From an uncultured Sinobacteraceae bacterium (GTDB lineage Bacteria > Pseudomonadota > Gammaproteobacteria > Nevskiales > Nevskiaceae), in contig CAIJRD010000013.1 of NCBI GenBank assembly GCA_903822975.1, forward strand, positions 124,001-188,000: a DNA stretch of 64,000 nucleotides, given 5' to 3'. The notes beneath the pieces are model-generated. The model was given only the letters and a program-made list of their open reading frames with translations, was not told the DNA's origin and did no database searches. The translations under genes and the position numbers were made by a program. Shown here one piece after another: positions 50,928-60,037 of the stretch; positions within the stretch are counted from its first letter, which is position 1; every line of letters begins with the position of its first letter.

Positions 50928-51335
50928 CTAGCAGTAGCGTTGCAGCTTCTGGGTATCCACCAGACTGACGTGTGCGGCGACGATCTTCCAGCCCTGTGCA
51001 AAGCGCACCCAGGTCTGGGTCTGGCGCCCGAGCTGTGCACTGTCCGGCGCGGCGAACTCGGTGCACACACTTGCACTGTCGTCGCCGAAGGTGGTGATCA
51101 GCGTGTTCTGCAGTTTGCGCTGCGGGTGTACCGGCGTCATCGCGCGCCTCGACCGGCGGACCGCCTCGGCGCCCTGCGCCAGCTCGGCCGTGCCATAGCG
51201 CAGCACGCGTGGGTCATCCCAGAAATACGCATCGAGCGTGGCGAGGTCGTGCGCCTTCAGTGCCGCTTCGTATTGCTCGAATGCGGCGCGAACTTCGGCG
51301 ACGACTTCGGCGCGGTTGATCTGGTCAGGAGACAT
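50928..51335 (-). CDS. atzH: AtzH/HpxZ-like DUF3225 protein (SnoaL fold)
   Basis: 135-aa DUF3225 protein. In Pseudomonas ADP, AtzH is thought to convert 1,3-dicarboxyurea to allophanate, with Tyr22 and Arg46 needed; counting from ATG 51335, this protein has Y22 and R46 (segments FEQYEAALKAHD and FWDDPRVLRYG). Its usual partners AtzG/AtzE are not in the window. It lies between the biuret-hydrolase-like gene (139 bp upstream) and gntR (41 bp downstream). HpxZ-type oxalurate catabolism is the other known context, but no hpx partner is here. Confidence 0.82.
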   Translation of the reverse strand: MSPDQINRAEVVAEVRAAFEQYEAALKAHDLATLDAYFWDDPRVLRYGTAELAQGAEAVRRSRRAMTPVHPQRKLQNTLITTFGDDSASVCTEFAAPDSAQLGRQTQTWVRFAQGWKIVAAHVSLVDTQKLQRYC

Positions 51336-51474
51336 CTTCAATGGCTGCAATGGGATCCGTACGAAGTGTAACCAGACCGCCGGCGCAGCGAAGGCGCCGC
51401 CGCTAAATCGAGTTCGGATGGTCGCACCGGCTGTCGGCAGGTGCCGTGGGCGCCGGTCCGCAGCGCGGCCGATT

Positions 51475-52179
51475 TCAGGCCGCTGCGCGTTGCGTGCTTG
51501 CGAGCGTCGCCAGCACGTCCGTCGAACTTGCAACCGCACCGAACACGCCGCCTTGCATCTTGACCATGTGCAGCGCTGCCAAATGATTGCCGTGATCGGT
51601 CGCGCCGCAGCAGTCCTGCAACAGCAGACATTCGAAGCCGCGGTCGTTGGCTTCGCGCATGGTGGTATGGACGCAGACATCGGTGGTGATGCCGCTGAGC
51701 AGAATGTTGCTGATGCCGCGCGTGCGCAGGATCAGTTCGAGGTCGGTTGCGCAGAACGAGCCTTTGCCCGGCTTGTCGATGATGATCTCGCCGGGAAGTG
51801 GTGCGAGATCCGGGATGATGTCCCAGCCGGGTTCGCCGCGCACCAGAATCTTGCCGCAGGGGCCGTCGTCGCCAATGCCCGCACCGATCCGGCGCGAACG
51901 CCAGCGCTTGTTCGCGGGCAGGTCGGAAAGGTCCGGCCGGTGGCCTTCGCGCGTGTGGATGATGGTGAAGCCGAGTGGACGCACGACTTTCAACAGATTC
52001 TGGATCGGTGCGATCGGTGCGCGCGTCAGCGACAGGTCGTAGCCCATCTTGTCGACGTAACCGCCGACGCCGCAGAAGTCGGTCTGCATGTCGATCACGA
52101 TCAGCGCCGTATCGGCGGCGCTGAAGCTGCCGTTGTACGGCCAGGGATAGGGTTCGGCGGCGACAGTTGAATAAGTCAT
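51475..52179 (-). CDS. biuH: Biuret amidohydrolase-like cysteine hydrolase
   Basis: 234-aa isochorismatase-fold hydrolase. D30 ([11 protein letters not shown]), K136 ([10 protein letters not shown]) and C169 ([10 protein letters not shown]) have the same spacing, 106 and 33 residues, as the D36/K142/C175 triad of rhizobial biuret hydrolase. N-terminal EPYPWPYNG and MGYDLSL, and later [15 protein letters not shown] and [12 protein letters not shown], also resemble it. It would make allophanate and ammonia from biuret, feeding the hydrolase at 45088-46914. Sigma-54 promoter and GntR site lie upstream. Confidence 0.85.
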   Translation of the reverse strand: MTYSTVAAEPYPWPYNGSFSAADTALIVIDMQTDFCGVGGYVDKMGYDLSLTRAPIAPIQNLLKVVRPLGFTIIHTREGHRPDLSDLPANKRWRSRRIGAGIGDDGPCGKILVRGEPGWDIIPDLAPLPGEIIIDKPGKGSFCATDLELILRTRGISNILLSGITTDVCVHTTMREANDRGFECLLLQDCCGATDHGNHLAALHMVKMQGGVFGAVASSTDVLATLASTQRAAA

Positions 52180-52196
52180 TCAGGGAACCCGATGAG

Positions 52197-52206
52197 TGTA
52201 TGCAAG
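52197..52206 (-). promoter_or_regulatory. GntR operator upstream of the biuret hydrolase-like gene
   Basis: TGTATGCAAG begins 18 bp before the start codon and just after the expected start site of the sigma-54 promoter at 52222-52237. Confidence 0.55.
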
Positions 52207-52221
52207 ATTGGGTGCAAAGCT

Positions 52222-52237
52222 CGCAAACGATATGCCA
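52222..52237 (-). promoter_or_regulatory. Sigma-54 promoter of the biuH-atzH-gntR operon
   Basis: Minus strand TGGCATA-TCGT-TTGCG: TGG at -24 and GC at -12 with correct spacing; last base differs from the W consensus. The remaining gap to 52621 contains no gene; an NtrC-type activator site could not be recognised. Confidence 0.75.
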
Positions 52238-52621
52238 GCGCTGTGCAGCCACCGCGTACCGAGCCCATTTGAGCCACGGCCAGGTTGTCAGGACCGACGC
52301 CAGTGCTCACATCTGAGCGTGAACATCGGCGATTCATTTTTGTAAAAGCGGTTGCCGATGAATCTGCACTCGAACCTGTTGAATCGCGCCTAGGGCGATG
52401 TCGGTGCGAAGTCTGGACGCAAACCGGTCCTGGGACGCAGATCAATTCTCAAGCTTTCGCTGGAGCGCACGCCGATGCCGCGTGCCATCGCCGCTGCAGT
52501 GGTCAGCCGAGCGCACTGCCGTCAGAACGACGGCTGCCGAAGCAAAGCGCGAGCGGTCGCTGCAGAACGTTGGACGTCACTAACCAGAGCCGGCGTGCGC
52601 CGCCGAGCGCGGGTCGCTTTG

Positions 52622-55351
52622 CTAGATGATACCCATCTGCCGCGCGGCATTGATCGCCTGCACGCGGCTGGAAACCGCGAGCTTCGAGTAAATGTTCTTC
52701 AAGTGGAACTTGATGGTGTTCTCGGAAAGGAAGATCTGCCGCGCCATCGCCTTGTTCGAAACACCGTTGCTGAGGTAGGCGAGGATCTTCTTTTCCTTCT
52801 CGGTCAACGGCTCCAGCGGCTGCATGTCGCTCTGCGCGGGCGTGCGGCCGTTATCCAGACCGGCGGCGGCGATCAGGCTTTCGACAAAGCGCAACATCGT
52901 CGAAGGTTCTTCGCCGTCATCGAGGTGTGCGCGGCTGGTATTCAGTTCCTCCCGCAGCAGCTCGACGATCGCTTCGCCCTCTTCGACGATCGCGCGCACG
53001 TAATGGCCCGGCTCGGCCAGTTCGAGTGCCGCGCGCAGGCTGCGCCGGGCGGTGCTGGGCGCGCCGTTGCGCTGGTGGGCGAGGGCGGTGAGCACCAGCA
53101 GTTTGATGCGGCGATGCACGCGCCGCTGGCTCTGCGGAGCGGCCAGCGATTCGTCGAGCAACTTCAATGCGGCTTCAGTGTCGCCCTGATGAATGCGCAG
53201 ACGAATCTCGCCGATGACATCGCCTTCGGCATCTTCGGAGAACAGTATCCACTCGGTGTCCGGTCCGCCGCTGCGATCCTCGCGCAGGCGCACCGCGATC
53301 GATTGCGCCCGATCGATCTCGCTGCGCAGCAGCGCGCGGCGCACGCGTTCCCAATTGACGATACGGATCAGGCGCGGCCACTTGTTGGTGTAGCCGATGT
53401 TTTCGGCTTCGTCGAGCAGCTCGAGCGTTTTCTCCGGACGGTTGCGCGCGTCGTGGATGCGCGCCATCGACAAGTAGGCGACCGCCAGGAAGTCCAGCAG
53501 CACCGAGTCAGAAATCATGTCGTGGTACTGCGCGAACAGCGACTCGGCCTCATCGAAATCATTGGCCTGGTACAGCGCCCAGATATAGCAGGCGACCATC
53601 GAGGCGGATGCGAACGACTTGTCGAACTGCGCTTTCTGTTCCGCCATGTTGGCGCGGAAGCGATCGAGCGCCTCACGCAGCGAACCCTGAATCAACAGGT
53701 TCGCACCCAATACGCCGATCGAATAGCCGCCACTGAAACTCGCACCGATACGTCCGCTGTACGCGCGCCCCAGCGCCAGACACTCGCGCGCGTCGTCGAA
53801 ACTTCCGAGCGCCATTTCCATGTAACCGCTGAGATTGGCGGCTGCCCCCAGCTCGAACGCATCGAAGCCCTGCGGGTCCTGCTTGCGCACCTGCACATTG
53901 GCAATGATGCGGAATGCGAGCGGAATGTTATCGACCATCATCGCCGCCATCGCCCGAACCACGTCGGGATTGGCAACGCGATCGGCGCCGACGAAAGGTT
54001 TGCGCTCCAGCAGATCGAGCACCGGCTTGAGCTTCTGATGGCGTCGGAGGAACACCAAGGCGTAAGCCGTCTTCACCAGGAGTTGCGGGTGGTTATACAG
54101 CGCGTCGAGTGGCAGATGATCGAACCAGCGCTCGACCGTCATCAGGTAGCCGTCGGCAATCAGCCGGGTCGACCAGTCATCGAGCGCTTCGGCGGCGAAG
54201 TCGTAGTCGTGCACTTCGATCGCGTGGTAGATCGCCTCTTCGGAATAGCCGTTGCGGCGATGCCATTCGGCCGCAGTGCGATGCACCGCCTCGGTCGAAG
54301 ATTCCGACAGTTCGCGGAATTGTTCGGACAAGAACGACGAGAACAGGTTGTGGTACTTGAACCACTGCCGGCCCGAATCGAGACTGCGCAGAAACAGCCC
54401 TGATCGCTCCAGAAAAAGTAGCATGTCCTGCGAGTTGTGCCAGCCGGTGACGGCATCGCACAACGGCGCGCACAGGCGCGTCAGCAGCGAGGTCTTCAGC
54501 AGGAAGTCCTGGATTCGCGGCGGCTGCAAGGTCAACACGTTGTCGGCCAGATACTCGGCCAGTTCCCGCGGCCGATAGCTGCCGAGATCGCCGAGCGACT
54601 TGCGGACCGCCGGACTGATCAGCGACAGACGGAACAGCTGCAGCGCTGCCGGCCAGCCCTCGGTCTGCTTGTAGATGGCGTCGAGCTCTTCGCTGCTCAT
54701 CCACAACTCGCTGGCGCCGGAGAAGAACTGTGTGACCTCATCGGGCGAGAAGCGCAGATCGTCCGCGGTCAGCACGCTGGCCTGCCGGTTCACGATCATC
54801 CGGGCCAGGCCGACTTCCGGCGTTGAGCGCGAGCCGATGAAGATCATCGCGCGCTCGGGCAGTCGGTCGAGCATTTCTTTGAAGAACGACAGAATCGTCT
54901 TGTTCTTCAGCGTCTGGAATTCATCGAGGAACAGCGCGAGCGGGCCGTCAAACTGTTGCAGTCGGTTAATGAACCAGTCGGAGCGGCGTCGACGCGTATC
55001 GGTGTAGGACTCTTCGCTTGCGAGAGCGTCGCTGCCACTGTCCTCAAAGCTGCCGAGCAAGGCCTGCATGTGCGTGGAAAAGCGCCGCAGATCGTTATCG
55101 GCTTCGTCGAAGGTCAGCCAACCGGTGACCGCGCCGCGCAACTCGCAGGCCGATTTCGCCTGCTGCAGCAGCGTGGATTTGCCATGGCCGGCCGGCGCTT
55201 GCAAAACCACGATGCGCGGCGCACTGTCGGCAAAGATACGGTTCAATACGGATTGCCGCAGGATCGCGCCGAAATATTCCGGCGGCGCAAACAGCTTGTG
55301 CGTACCGAGTTCGCTTGTCGGCACCGTCCGATATGTTCTTGCGCCTGTCAT
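52622..55351 (-). CDS. LuxR-family MalT-like (LAL) transcriptional regulator
   Basis: 909-aa regulator. Walker A APAGHGKST near residue 50, a STAND-type ATPase (LALFLDEFQTL), a TPR-like middle, and a C-terminal LuxR HTH (LTEKEKKILAYLSNGVSNKAMARQIF...IKFHLKNIYSKL). ATG 55351 is preceded by GGAGGAG; the longer GTG start at 55372 would swallow that site. Divergent from the MMPL/DUF1329/DUF1302 cluster, so probably its activator. LAL proteins respond to a small inducer through the TPR/sensor part, which is unknown here. Confidence 0.9.
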   Translation of the reverse strand: MTGARTYRTVPTSELGTHKLFAPPEYFGAILRQSVLNRIFADSAPRIVVLQAPAGHGKSTLLQQAKSACELRGAVTGWLTFDEADNDLRRFSTHMQALLGSFEDSGSDALASEESYTDTRRRRSDWFINRLQQFDGPLALFLDEFQTLKNKTILSFFKEMLDRLPERAMIFIGSRSTPEVGLARMIVNRQASVLTADDLRFSPDEVTQFFSGASELWMSSEELDAIYKQTEGWPAALQLFRLSLISPAVRKSLGDLGSYRPRELAEYLADNVLTLQPPRIQDFLLKTSLLTRLCAPLCDAVTGWHNSQDMLLFLERSGLFLRSLDSGRQWFKYHNLFSSFLSEQFRELSESSTEAVHRTAAEWHRRNGYSEEAIYHAIEVHDYDFAAEALDDWSTRLIADGYLMTVERWFDHLPLDALYNHPQLLVKTAYALVFLRRHQKLKPVLDLLERKPFVGADRVANPDVVRAMAAMMVDNIPLAFRIIANVQVRKQDPQGFDAFELGAAANLSGYMEMALGSFDDARECLALGRAYSGRIGASFSGGYSIGVLGANLLIQGSLREALDRFRANMAEQKAQFDKSFASASMVACYIWALYQANDFDEAESLFAQYHDMISDSVLLDFLAVAYLSMARIHDARNRPEKTLELLDEAENIGYTNKWPRLIRIVNWERVRRALLRSEIDRAQSIAVRLREDRSGGPDTEWILFSEDAEGDVIGEIRLRIHQGDTEAALKLLDESLAAPQSQRRVHRRIKLLVLTALAHQRNGAPSTARRSLRAALELAEPGHYVRAIVEEGEAIVELLREELNTSRAHLDDGEEPSTMLRFVESLIAAAGLDNGRTPAQSDMQPLEPLTEKEKKILAYLSNGVSNKAMARQIFLSENTIKFHLKNIYSKLAVSSRVQAINAARQMGII

Positions 55352-55906
55352 TATCAACGGCTCCTCCAGCACTGCATGCGGATTGCGCGAGCTGTGAGCG
55401 CTCGTCTTGCTTGTGGGCGGCTAGAGTAGCGCGTTGCAACTCGCGCATTGCTATGAGCCTCGTTGCTGCGGACAGCCTACCCCTCCTGCATGAGGAAAAC
55501 TACCCATTCGTGTAGTGCGGACACTGCTGGCCAGCCGCTCTAATCGCTGCAACAGCCGGGCATGGCAACTCACTTCCAGCGAATGCGGAAATGTTGCGGT
55601 GCGACAGGCCGGTTCGAATAACGAGTACATCAAGGAGGAGTGCGAGTGCCAGCCCGCGTGGTCGTAACGGTGGCTTTCTCGATTTCAAAAAATTCCTGAT
55701 GCGCATCAGCGTAGTCGAAGGTATTCGTCTGCGCGTTACACCAACACGGCATTCGCGGTCGGTCGTCTACAGCACGGGGTCTACCCTCGCTCCGCAAGGG
55801 TGCTGCCTGATTGTTCGACGCCGGGTCGCTGCACATAGTGCGCTGTCCGCTTCAGCGACACGCGGAGTTTCGAGCGGTTCTTTATTTAGGGTGAAGGAAT
55901 AATTTG
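55352..55906. other. 555-bp divergent regulatory region
   Basis: No gene-like frame. It holds the promoters of both the LAL regulator and the MMPL cluster. A perfect 14-bp palindrome CTGATGCGCATCAG lies at 55696-55709, ~200 bp before the transporter gene, and could be a regulator site. GAAGGA precedes the transporter start. Confidence 0.55.
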
Positions 55907-58351
55907 ATGCGATACAAGATCGCCAAGTGGGTCATGCAACACCGCGGTCTGTCGACCGGCTTCTTTGTGATCGTCACCCTGTTCTTCGCCGCCGGCCTGC
56001 GCAACGTCGAACTGAAGACCATTTTCTCCGACCTGCTGCCGAAGGACGATCCCTTCGTGCAGGTGTTCAAGGATCATCCGAACTTCGGCAGTCCCTTGAC
56101 CGTCACCATCATGGTCAAGCGGCGTGGCGGCGACATCTACAACACCGAGACGCTGGCCAAAGTCTGGAAGATGACGCGCGACATCGATCTCGCGCCCGGT
56201 GTCGATCACGACCAGATCCTGTCGATCGCCACCGAGAAAGCGCGCTACGCCGAAGCCACGCCGGACGGTATCGACATGCGGCCGTTGATGGGCGATCACG
56301 TGCCATCGACGCAGGAAGAAGTCGACGCATTCAAGAGCAATGTCGAGAAGTCGCCGAACGCGCGCAACTTCCTGGTCTCGGCCGACGGTTCGTCGACGCT
56401 GATCAATGCCACCTTCATCGAGCAGCGCCTGGATTACGGCGAGGCTTTCAAGTACGTGCACGACCTGGTGATGAAGAACCAGGACGCGCATCACCGCGTT
56501 TACCTCGCAGGCCAGCCGGCCTTGACCGGCTGGGTCTATGAGTACGAGTCGGAGATGTTCAAGATCTTCGCCGTCACGCTCGGCGCCTTGATCCTGGCGC
56601 TGGCGTTGTACATGCGCAACGTCGTCGGCGTGGTCACGCCGATCGTTACCAGCCTGACGGCGGCGATCTGGGGTTTCGGCTTTGTAGGCTGGTTGAAGTC
56701 GCCGATCGAACCGCTGCTGATGATCGTGCCGCTGCTGCTGGTCGCACGTTCGTTCTCGCACTGCGTGCAGTTCACCGAGCGCTACTACGAAATCTATTCG
56801 CACGTCGGCGATCGCGTGAAGGCCGCCGAAATCACCATGGGCGTGATGATGGCGCCGTCGGTGCTCGGTATCTTCACCGACATCGTCGGCATCTTCCTGA
56901 TCGCCATCGCGCCGATCCCGGCGATGGAGCGGTTCGCGCTGTTCTGCGGTTTCTGGGCGGTTTGGCTGATCCCGACCGGCGTGCTGCTGATCTCGCTGCT
57001 GCTGGCCGCGCTGCCCGCGCCGAAGAATGTCGACCGGCTCGTCGGCAAAGGTCCGCAGTCGCTGTTCATGCGCGCGTTCAAGGCGGTGCTGGTGTTCATC
57101 GCCAGTCTTACGTTCGGCAAGCGTGCGCGCGTGACCACGGTGCTGGTGGCCTGCCTCGCGGTGTTCTCGACCTACGAAGCGCTGCGCATCAAGATCGGCA
57201 ACCCGACCGAGGGCAGCAACCTGTTGTGGGACGATTCCGAATTCAATACGGCGGTGCGGCAGATCAACCGCAACTTCCCCGGCATCAACACGCTGGAAGT
57301 CGTCTTCGAGGCGAAGAACCAGCGCGACCCGAATCGCGTCGATCACCAGGCCGATACGGTGATGACGATGTTGGCCTTGCAGAACTTGATCGAAAGCGCA
57401 CCGAATCCGCCGCGCGCAACGCTGTCGCTCGGCGACTATCTGATGGAAGGCAATCGCCTGTTCGCCGGTGGCGATCCGCGCTGGATGCCGCTCGACCCGC
57501 GCAACGATGCGGTCAACGCGGCGGCGTCGGCGGTGCTGATGGGTTCAAGCCCGAAGGCATTCTCCAACATCATCGACTTCGAGCAGCAGAACGGCACGGT
57601 GACGCTCTGGTACAAGGACAACAAGCAGGACACCGTCGATGCCGCATTGGCCGAAGCGCGCAAGGCCGTGGCGGCGGTCGGTACCGATCATCCCTCGTTC
57701 CTGATTCGTCTGGGTACCGGCACTATCGCGCTGCAGCAGGCGATGAACAACGTCGTCGAACGCTTCCACTGGGTGATCCTGCTGTGTCTGAACGTGGTGA
57801 TCCTGCTCGGTTGCAGTTTCGCCTACCGCTCATTCGTCGCCGGTCTGATCCTGCTGATTCCGGTGAACTTGTCGACGTTGATTTTGGGTGCGTCGATGCA
57901 CCTGATGGGCATCGGTCTCGACATCAATTCGCTGATGGTCGCCTCGATCGGTGTCGGCGTCGGTATCGACTACGGCATCTATCTGTTGAGTCGCATCTGC
58001 GAGGAGTACCACGCACACAATCATGATTGGGGTCGCACGATCACTGCCTCGCTGACCACCACCGGCAAAGCGATCATGTTCACCGCATCGATCATGTTCA
58101 TCGGCATCCTGCCGTGGTATTTCTTGTCGAGCCTCAAGTTCATGGCCGACATGGGCCTGCTGCTGGTGCTGATCATGTTGATCAACATGGTGCTGGCGCT
58201 GGTGGTACTGCCACTGCTGGTCTACCTGATCAAGCCGCGCTTCGTCGCGCGAAAGGATCTTCTGGTTGGAGAAGGCGTCGATCTGTCGATGTACGCGAGT
58301 GTCGACGACGACGTTGCAGGATCGCCGGCCGTTGCCGGTGCCTACAAATGA
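55907..58351 (+). CDS. MMPL/RND-family exporter
   Basis: 814-aa inner-membrane RND-superfamily protein: one membrane segment, a periplasmic loop with LKTIFSDLLPKDDPFVQVFKDHPNFG, five more segments (starting IFAVTLGALILALALYM), a second loop and a second set of six, with the conserved GVGIDYGIYLLSR in the last block. This MMPL/HpnN-like topology is used for hydrophobic or lipid substrates. ATG 55907 is chosen over TTG 55904. First gene of the cluster; 172 bp to the DUF1329 gene. Confidence 0.85.
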   Translation: MRYKIAKWVMQHRGLSTGFFVIVTLFFAAGLRNVELKTIFSDLLPKDDPFVQVFKDHPNFGSPLTVTIMVKRRGGDIYNTETLAKVWKMTRDIDLAPGVDHDQILSIATEKARYAEATPDGIDMRPLMGDHVPSTQEEVDAFKSNVEKSPNARNFLVSADGSSTLINATFIEQRLDYGEAFKYVHDLVMKNQDAHHRVYLAGQPALTGWVYEYESEMFKIFAVTLGALILALALYMRNVVGVVTPIVTSLTAAIWGFGFVGWLKSPIEPLLMIVPLLLVARSFSHCVQFTERYYEIYSHVGDRVKAAEITMGVMMAPSVLGIFTDIVGIFLIAIAPIPAMERFALFCGFWAVWLIPTGVLLISLLLAALPAPKNVDRLVGKGPQSLFMRAFKAVLVFIASLTFGKRARVTTVLVACLAVFSTYEALRIKIGNPTEGSNLLWDDSEFNTAVRQINRNFPGINTLEVVFEAKNQRDPNRVDHQADTVMTMLALQNLIESAPNPPRATLSLGDYLMEGNRLFAGGDPRWMPLDPRNDAVNAAASAVLMGSSPKAFSNIIDFEQQNGTVTLWYKDNKQDTVDAALAEARKAVAAVGTDHPSFLIRLGTGTIALQQAMNNVVERFHWVILLCLNVVILLGCSFAYRSFVAGLILLIPVNLSTLILGASMHLMGIGLDINSLMVASIGVGVGIDYGIYLLSRICEEYHAHNHDWGRTITASLTTTGKAIMFTASIMFIGILPWYFLSSLKFMADMGLLLVLIMLINMVLALVVLPLLVYLIKPRFVARKDLLVGEGVDLSMYASVDDDVAGSPAVAGAYK

Positions 58352-58523
58352 AATCGGTGGCGCGCGCGCGGTTGCGCTCGCTGTCGCTGGGTCTGCGCTG
58401 CAACTGCTGGGGTTTTACTAACGTAGAGATAATCGAGGTACACCGATAAGTACCGCGCGCTCGAAGGCAGGTGGCTCGATGCCCTGCCTAACAGCATTAC
58501 TCGTTTGAATGAGGAGAAACACG

Positions 58524-59915
58524 ATGCATATCAAAAAGTACGACTTCAATTACGGCCGCCGCGCGCTGCTTGAGAAAACCCTGAAAGGCGTTGCAGGTGC
58601 TGGCGTTTTGGCCCCGCTGTGGCCGCTGATCGCAAACGGCGCGGACACCAGCAAGGCGTATCCCGACGAGCTGACCTCGATCGAGATGTATACCAAGGGC
58701 AAGGTCAAGGTTGGTGATGTCATCACCGCGGCCAATGTCGACGCGGTGAAGGATCTGCTCGATCCGATCGCCTACAACCAGGTCAAGACGATGGGTCGCA
58801 AGATCACCATCGTCAAACCCACCACCGATGCCAGCAAGCTGTTCCAGTCGGGCTATCTCGACGCCACGCTGCGCAACAAGGGCAAGGCCAAATTCGACGC
58901 CAACGGCAATATCGTCACCGCCGACACCGGCAAGCCGTGGATCGGCGGCAATCCGTTCCCGGATGCGAAGACCGGCAACGAAGCGATCGCCAACCTCACG
59001 CTGAGCTGGGGTCGCCACGATTTCTCGATCTACGCGATTCGCGACTGGGATATCGCACCGACCGGCGAAACCGCCTACCAGTACGACTTCGTTTGGGCGG
59101 AGTACAACGCCACCGGCCGCACCGGCAAAGGCGGACCGTATCTGCCCGGCAAGGAAGACATCCTGCGCTTCCAGTCGGTCTGGTTCACCTCGCCGCAGGA
59201 CACCGCGGGCACCTCGTTCCTCAACACCTGGTACTACGACCAGCGCAAGTTCCCGGACCTCATCGGCTATCTGCCGGCGTTCCGTCGCGTGCGTACGTTC
59301 CCGGCCAACCAGCGCTTCGAACCGCTGGTGTCGGGTGTGACCATCTTCCTGTCCGACGCGTGGGCGGCGGGCGATCCGATGCTCACCTGGGGCAACTACA
59401 AGATCATCGAACGCAAGCCGCATCTGGGTGCGATCTCGGCGAACTGGTACGGCGGTCGCAATGCCAACTGGGAACGCCCGGTGCACGGCGGACCGAAGGG
59501 CCAGACCTTCTTCGACACCAACATGGAACTGATTCCGGAAGTCATCGTGCTCGAAGCCGAGCCGGTTGGTTATCCGCGCGCACCGGTGGGCAAGAAGCGC
59601 GTTTACATCGACGTGCGCAACCAGATGTTCGTCGCCTACATCACCTTCGATCGCCGCGGCGAAATGTGGAAATCGTTCGAGCCGGGTTTCTGTCAGTACA
59701 TCGACGGCAACACCGTGCAGAAGGATTCCGCCGGCAACCCGATCTGGAGCTGGACGCACGTGATGACCCACGACATCCAGTCGAATCGCATGAGCCGTTT
59801 CGTGCAGGCCCGCGAAGTCACCGGCGGCTACAAGAGCGCCTACGACGACGGCGGTCAGGACGTGTACAGCAAGTACCTCACCAGCCAGGCGATTCAGCGT
59901 CTCGGCGTGGGTTGA
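58524..59915 (+). CDS. DUF1329 protein with twin-arginine signal
   Basis: 463-aa DUF1329 protein. N-terminus YGRRALLEKTLKGVAGAGVLAPLWPL looks like a Tat signal (RRALLEK then a hydrophobic stretch), so export of a folded protein is likely. ATG 58524 is favoured over 58509 because GAGGAGA at 58511-58517 serves it. The family is commonly paired with DUF1302 and is related to outer-membrane lipoprotein-sorting (LolA/B-like) folds. Downstream the YCF48 gene follows. Its homologue at 63490 is the second copy. Confidence 0.88.
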   Translation: MHIKKYDFNYGRRALLEKTLKGVAGAGVLAPLWPLIANGADTSKAYPDELTSIEMYTKGKVKVGDVITAANVDAVKDLLDPIAYNQVKTMGRKITIVKPTTDASKLFQSGYLDATLRNKGKAKFDANGNIVTADTGKPWIGGNPFPDAKTGNEAIANLTLSWGRHDFSIYAIRDWDIAPTGETAYQYDFVWAEYNATGRTGKGGPYLPGKEDILRFQSVWFTSPQDTAGTSFLNTWYYDQRKFPDLIGYLPAFRRVRTFPANQRFEPLVSGVTIFLSDAWAAGDPMLTWGNYKIIERKPHLGAISANWYGGRNANWERPVHGGPKGQTFFDTNMELIPEVIVLEAEPVGYPRAPVGKKRVYIDVRNQMFVAYITFDRRGEMWKSFEPGFCQYIDGNTVQKDSAGNPIWSWTHVMTHDIQSNRMSRFVQAREVTGGYKSAYDDGGQDVYSKYLTSQAIQRLGVG

Positions 59916-60037
59916 TGCAGCGAACCCGCACCGGCAGTTCGCTGCCGGTCGGGTGTTTTCAGGCAAGGGCCGCGCGCCTTGGCGCGCCGGCCATGTCCCA
60001 ATGGTTCAAACGAATTCAGGCACGAGCAACACGCGCA

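Noticed and set aside
52475..54403. 642-codon plus-strand frame opposite the LAL regulator
   Set aside because: Antisense shadow of high-GC coding sequence; no motif, and the opposite strand encodes a clear regulator.
55591..55902. Small plus-strand gene before the MMPL exporter
   Set aside because: No family, no ribosome-binding site and shadow-like composition in a divergent promoter region.
58937..60037. Large open frame joined to the YCF48 gene
   Set aside because: The upstream portion is a shadow of the DUF1329 gene and lacks a protein-like pattern; signal peptide and repeats start after 60038.
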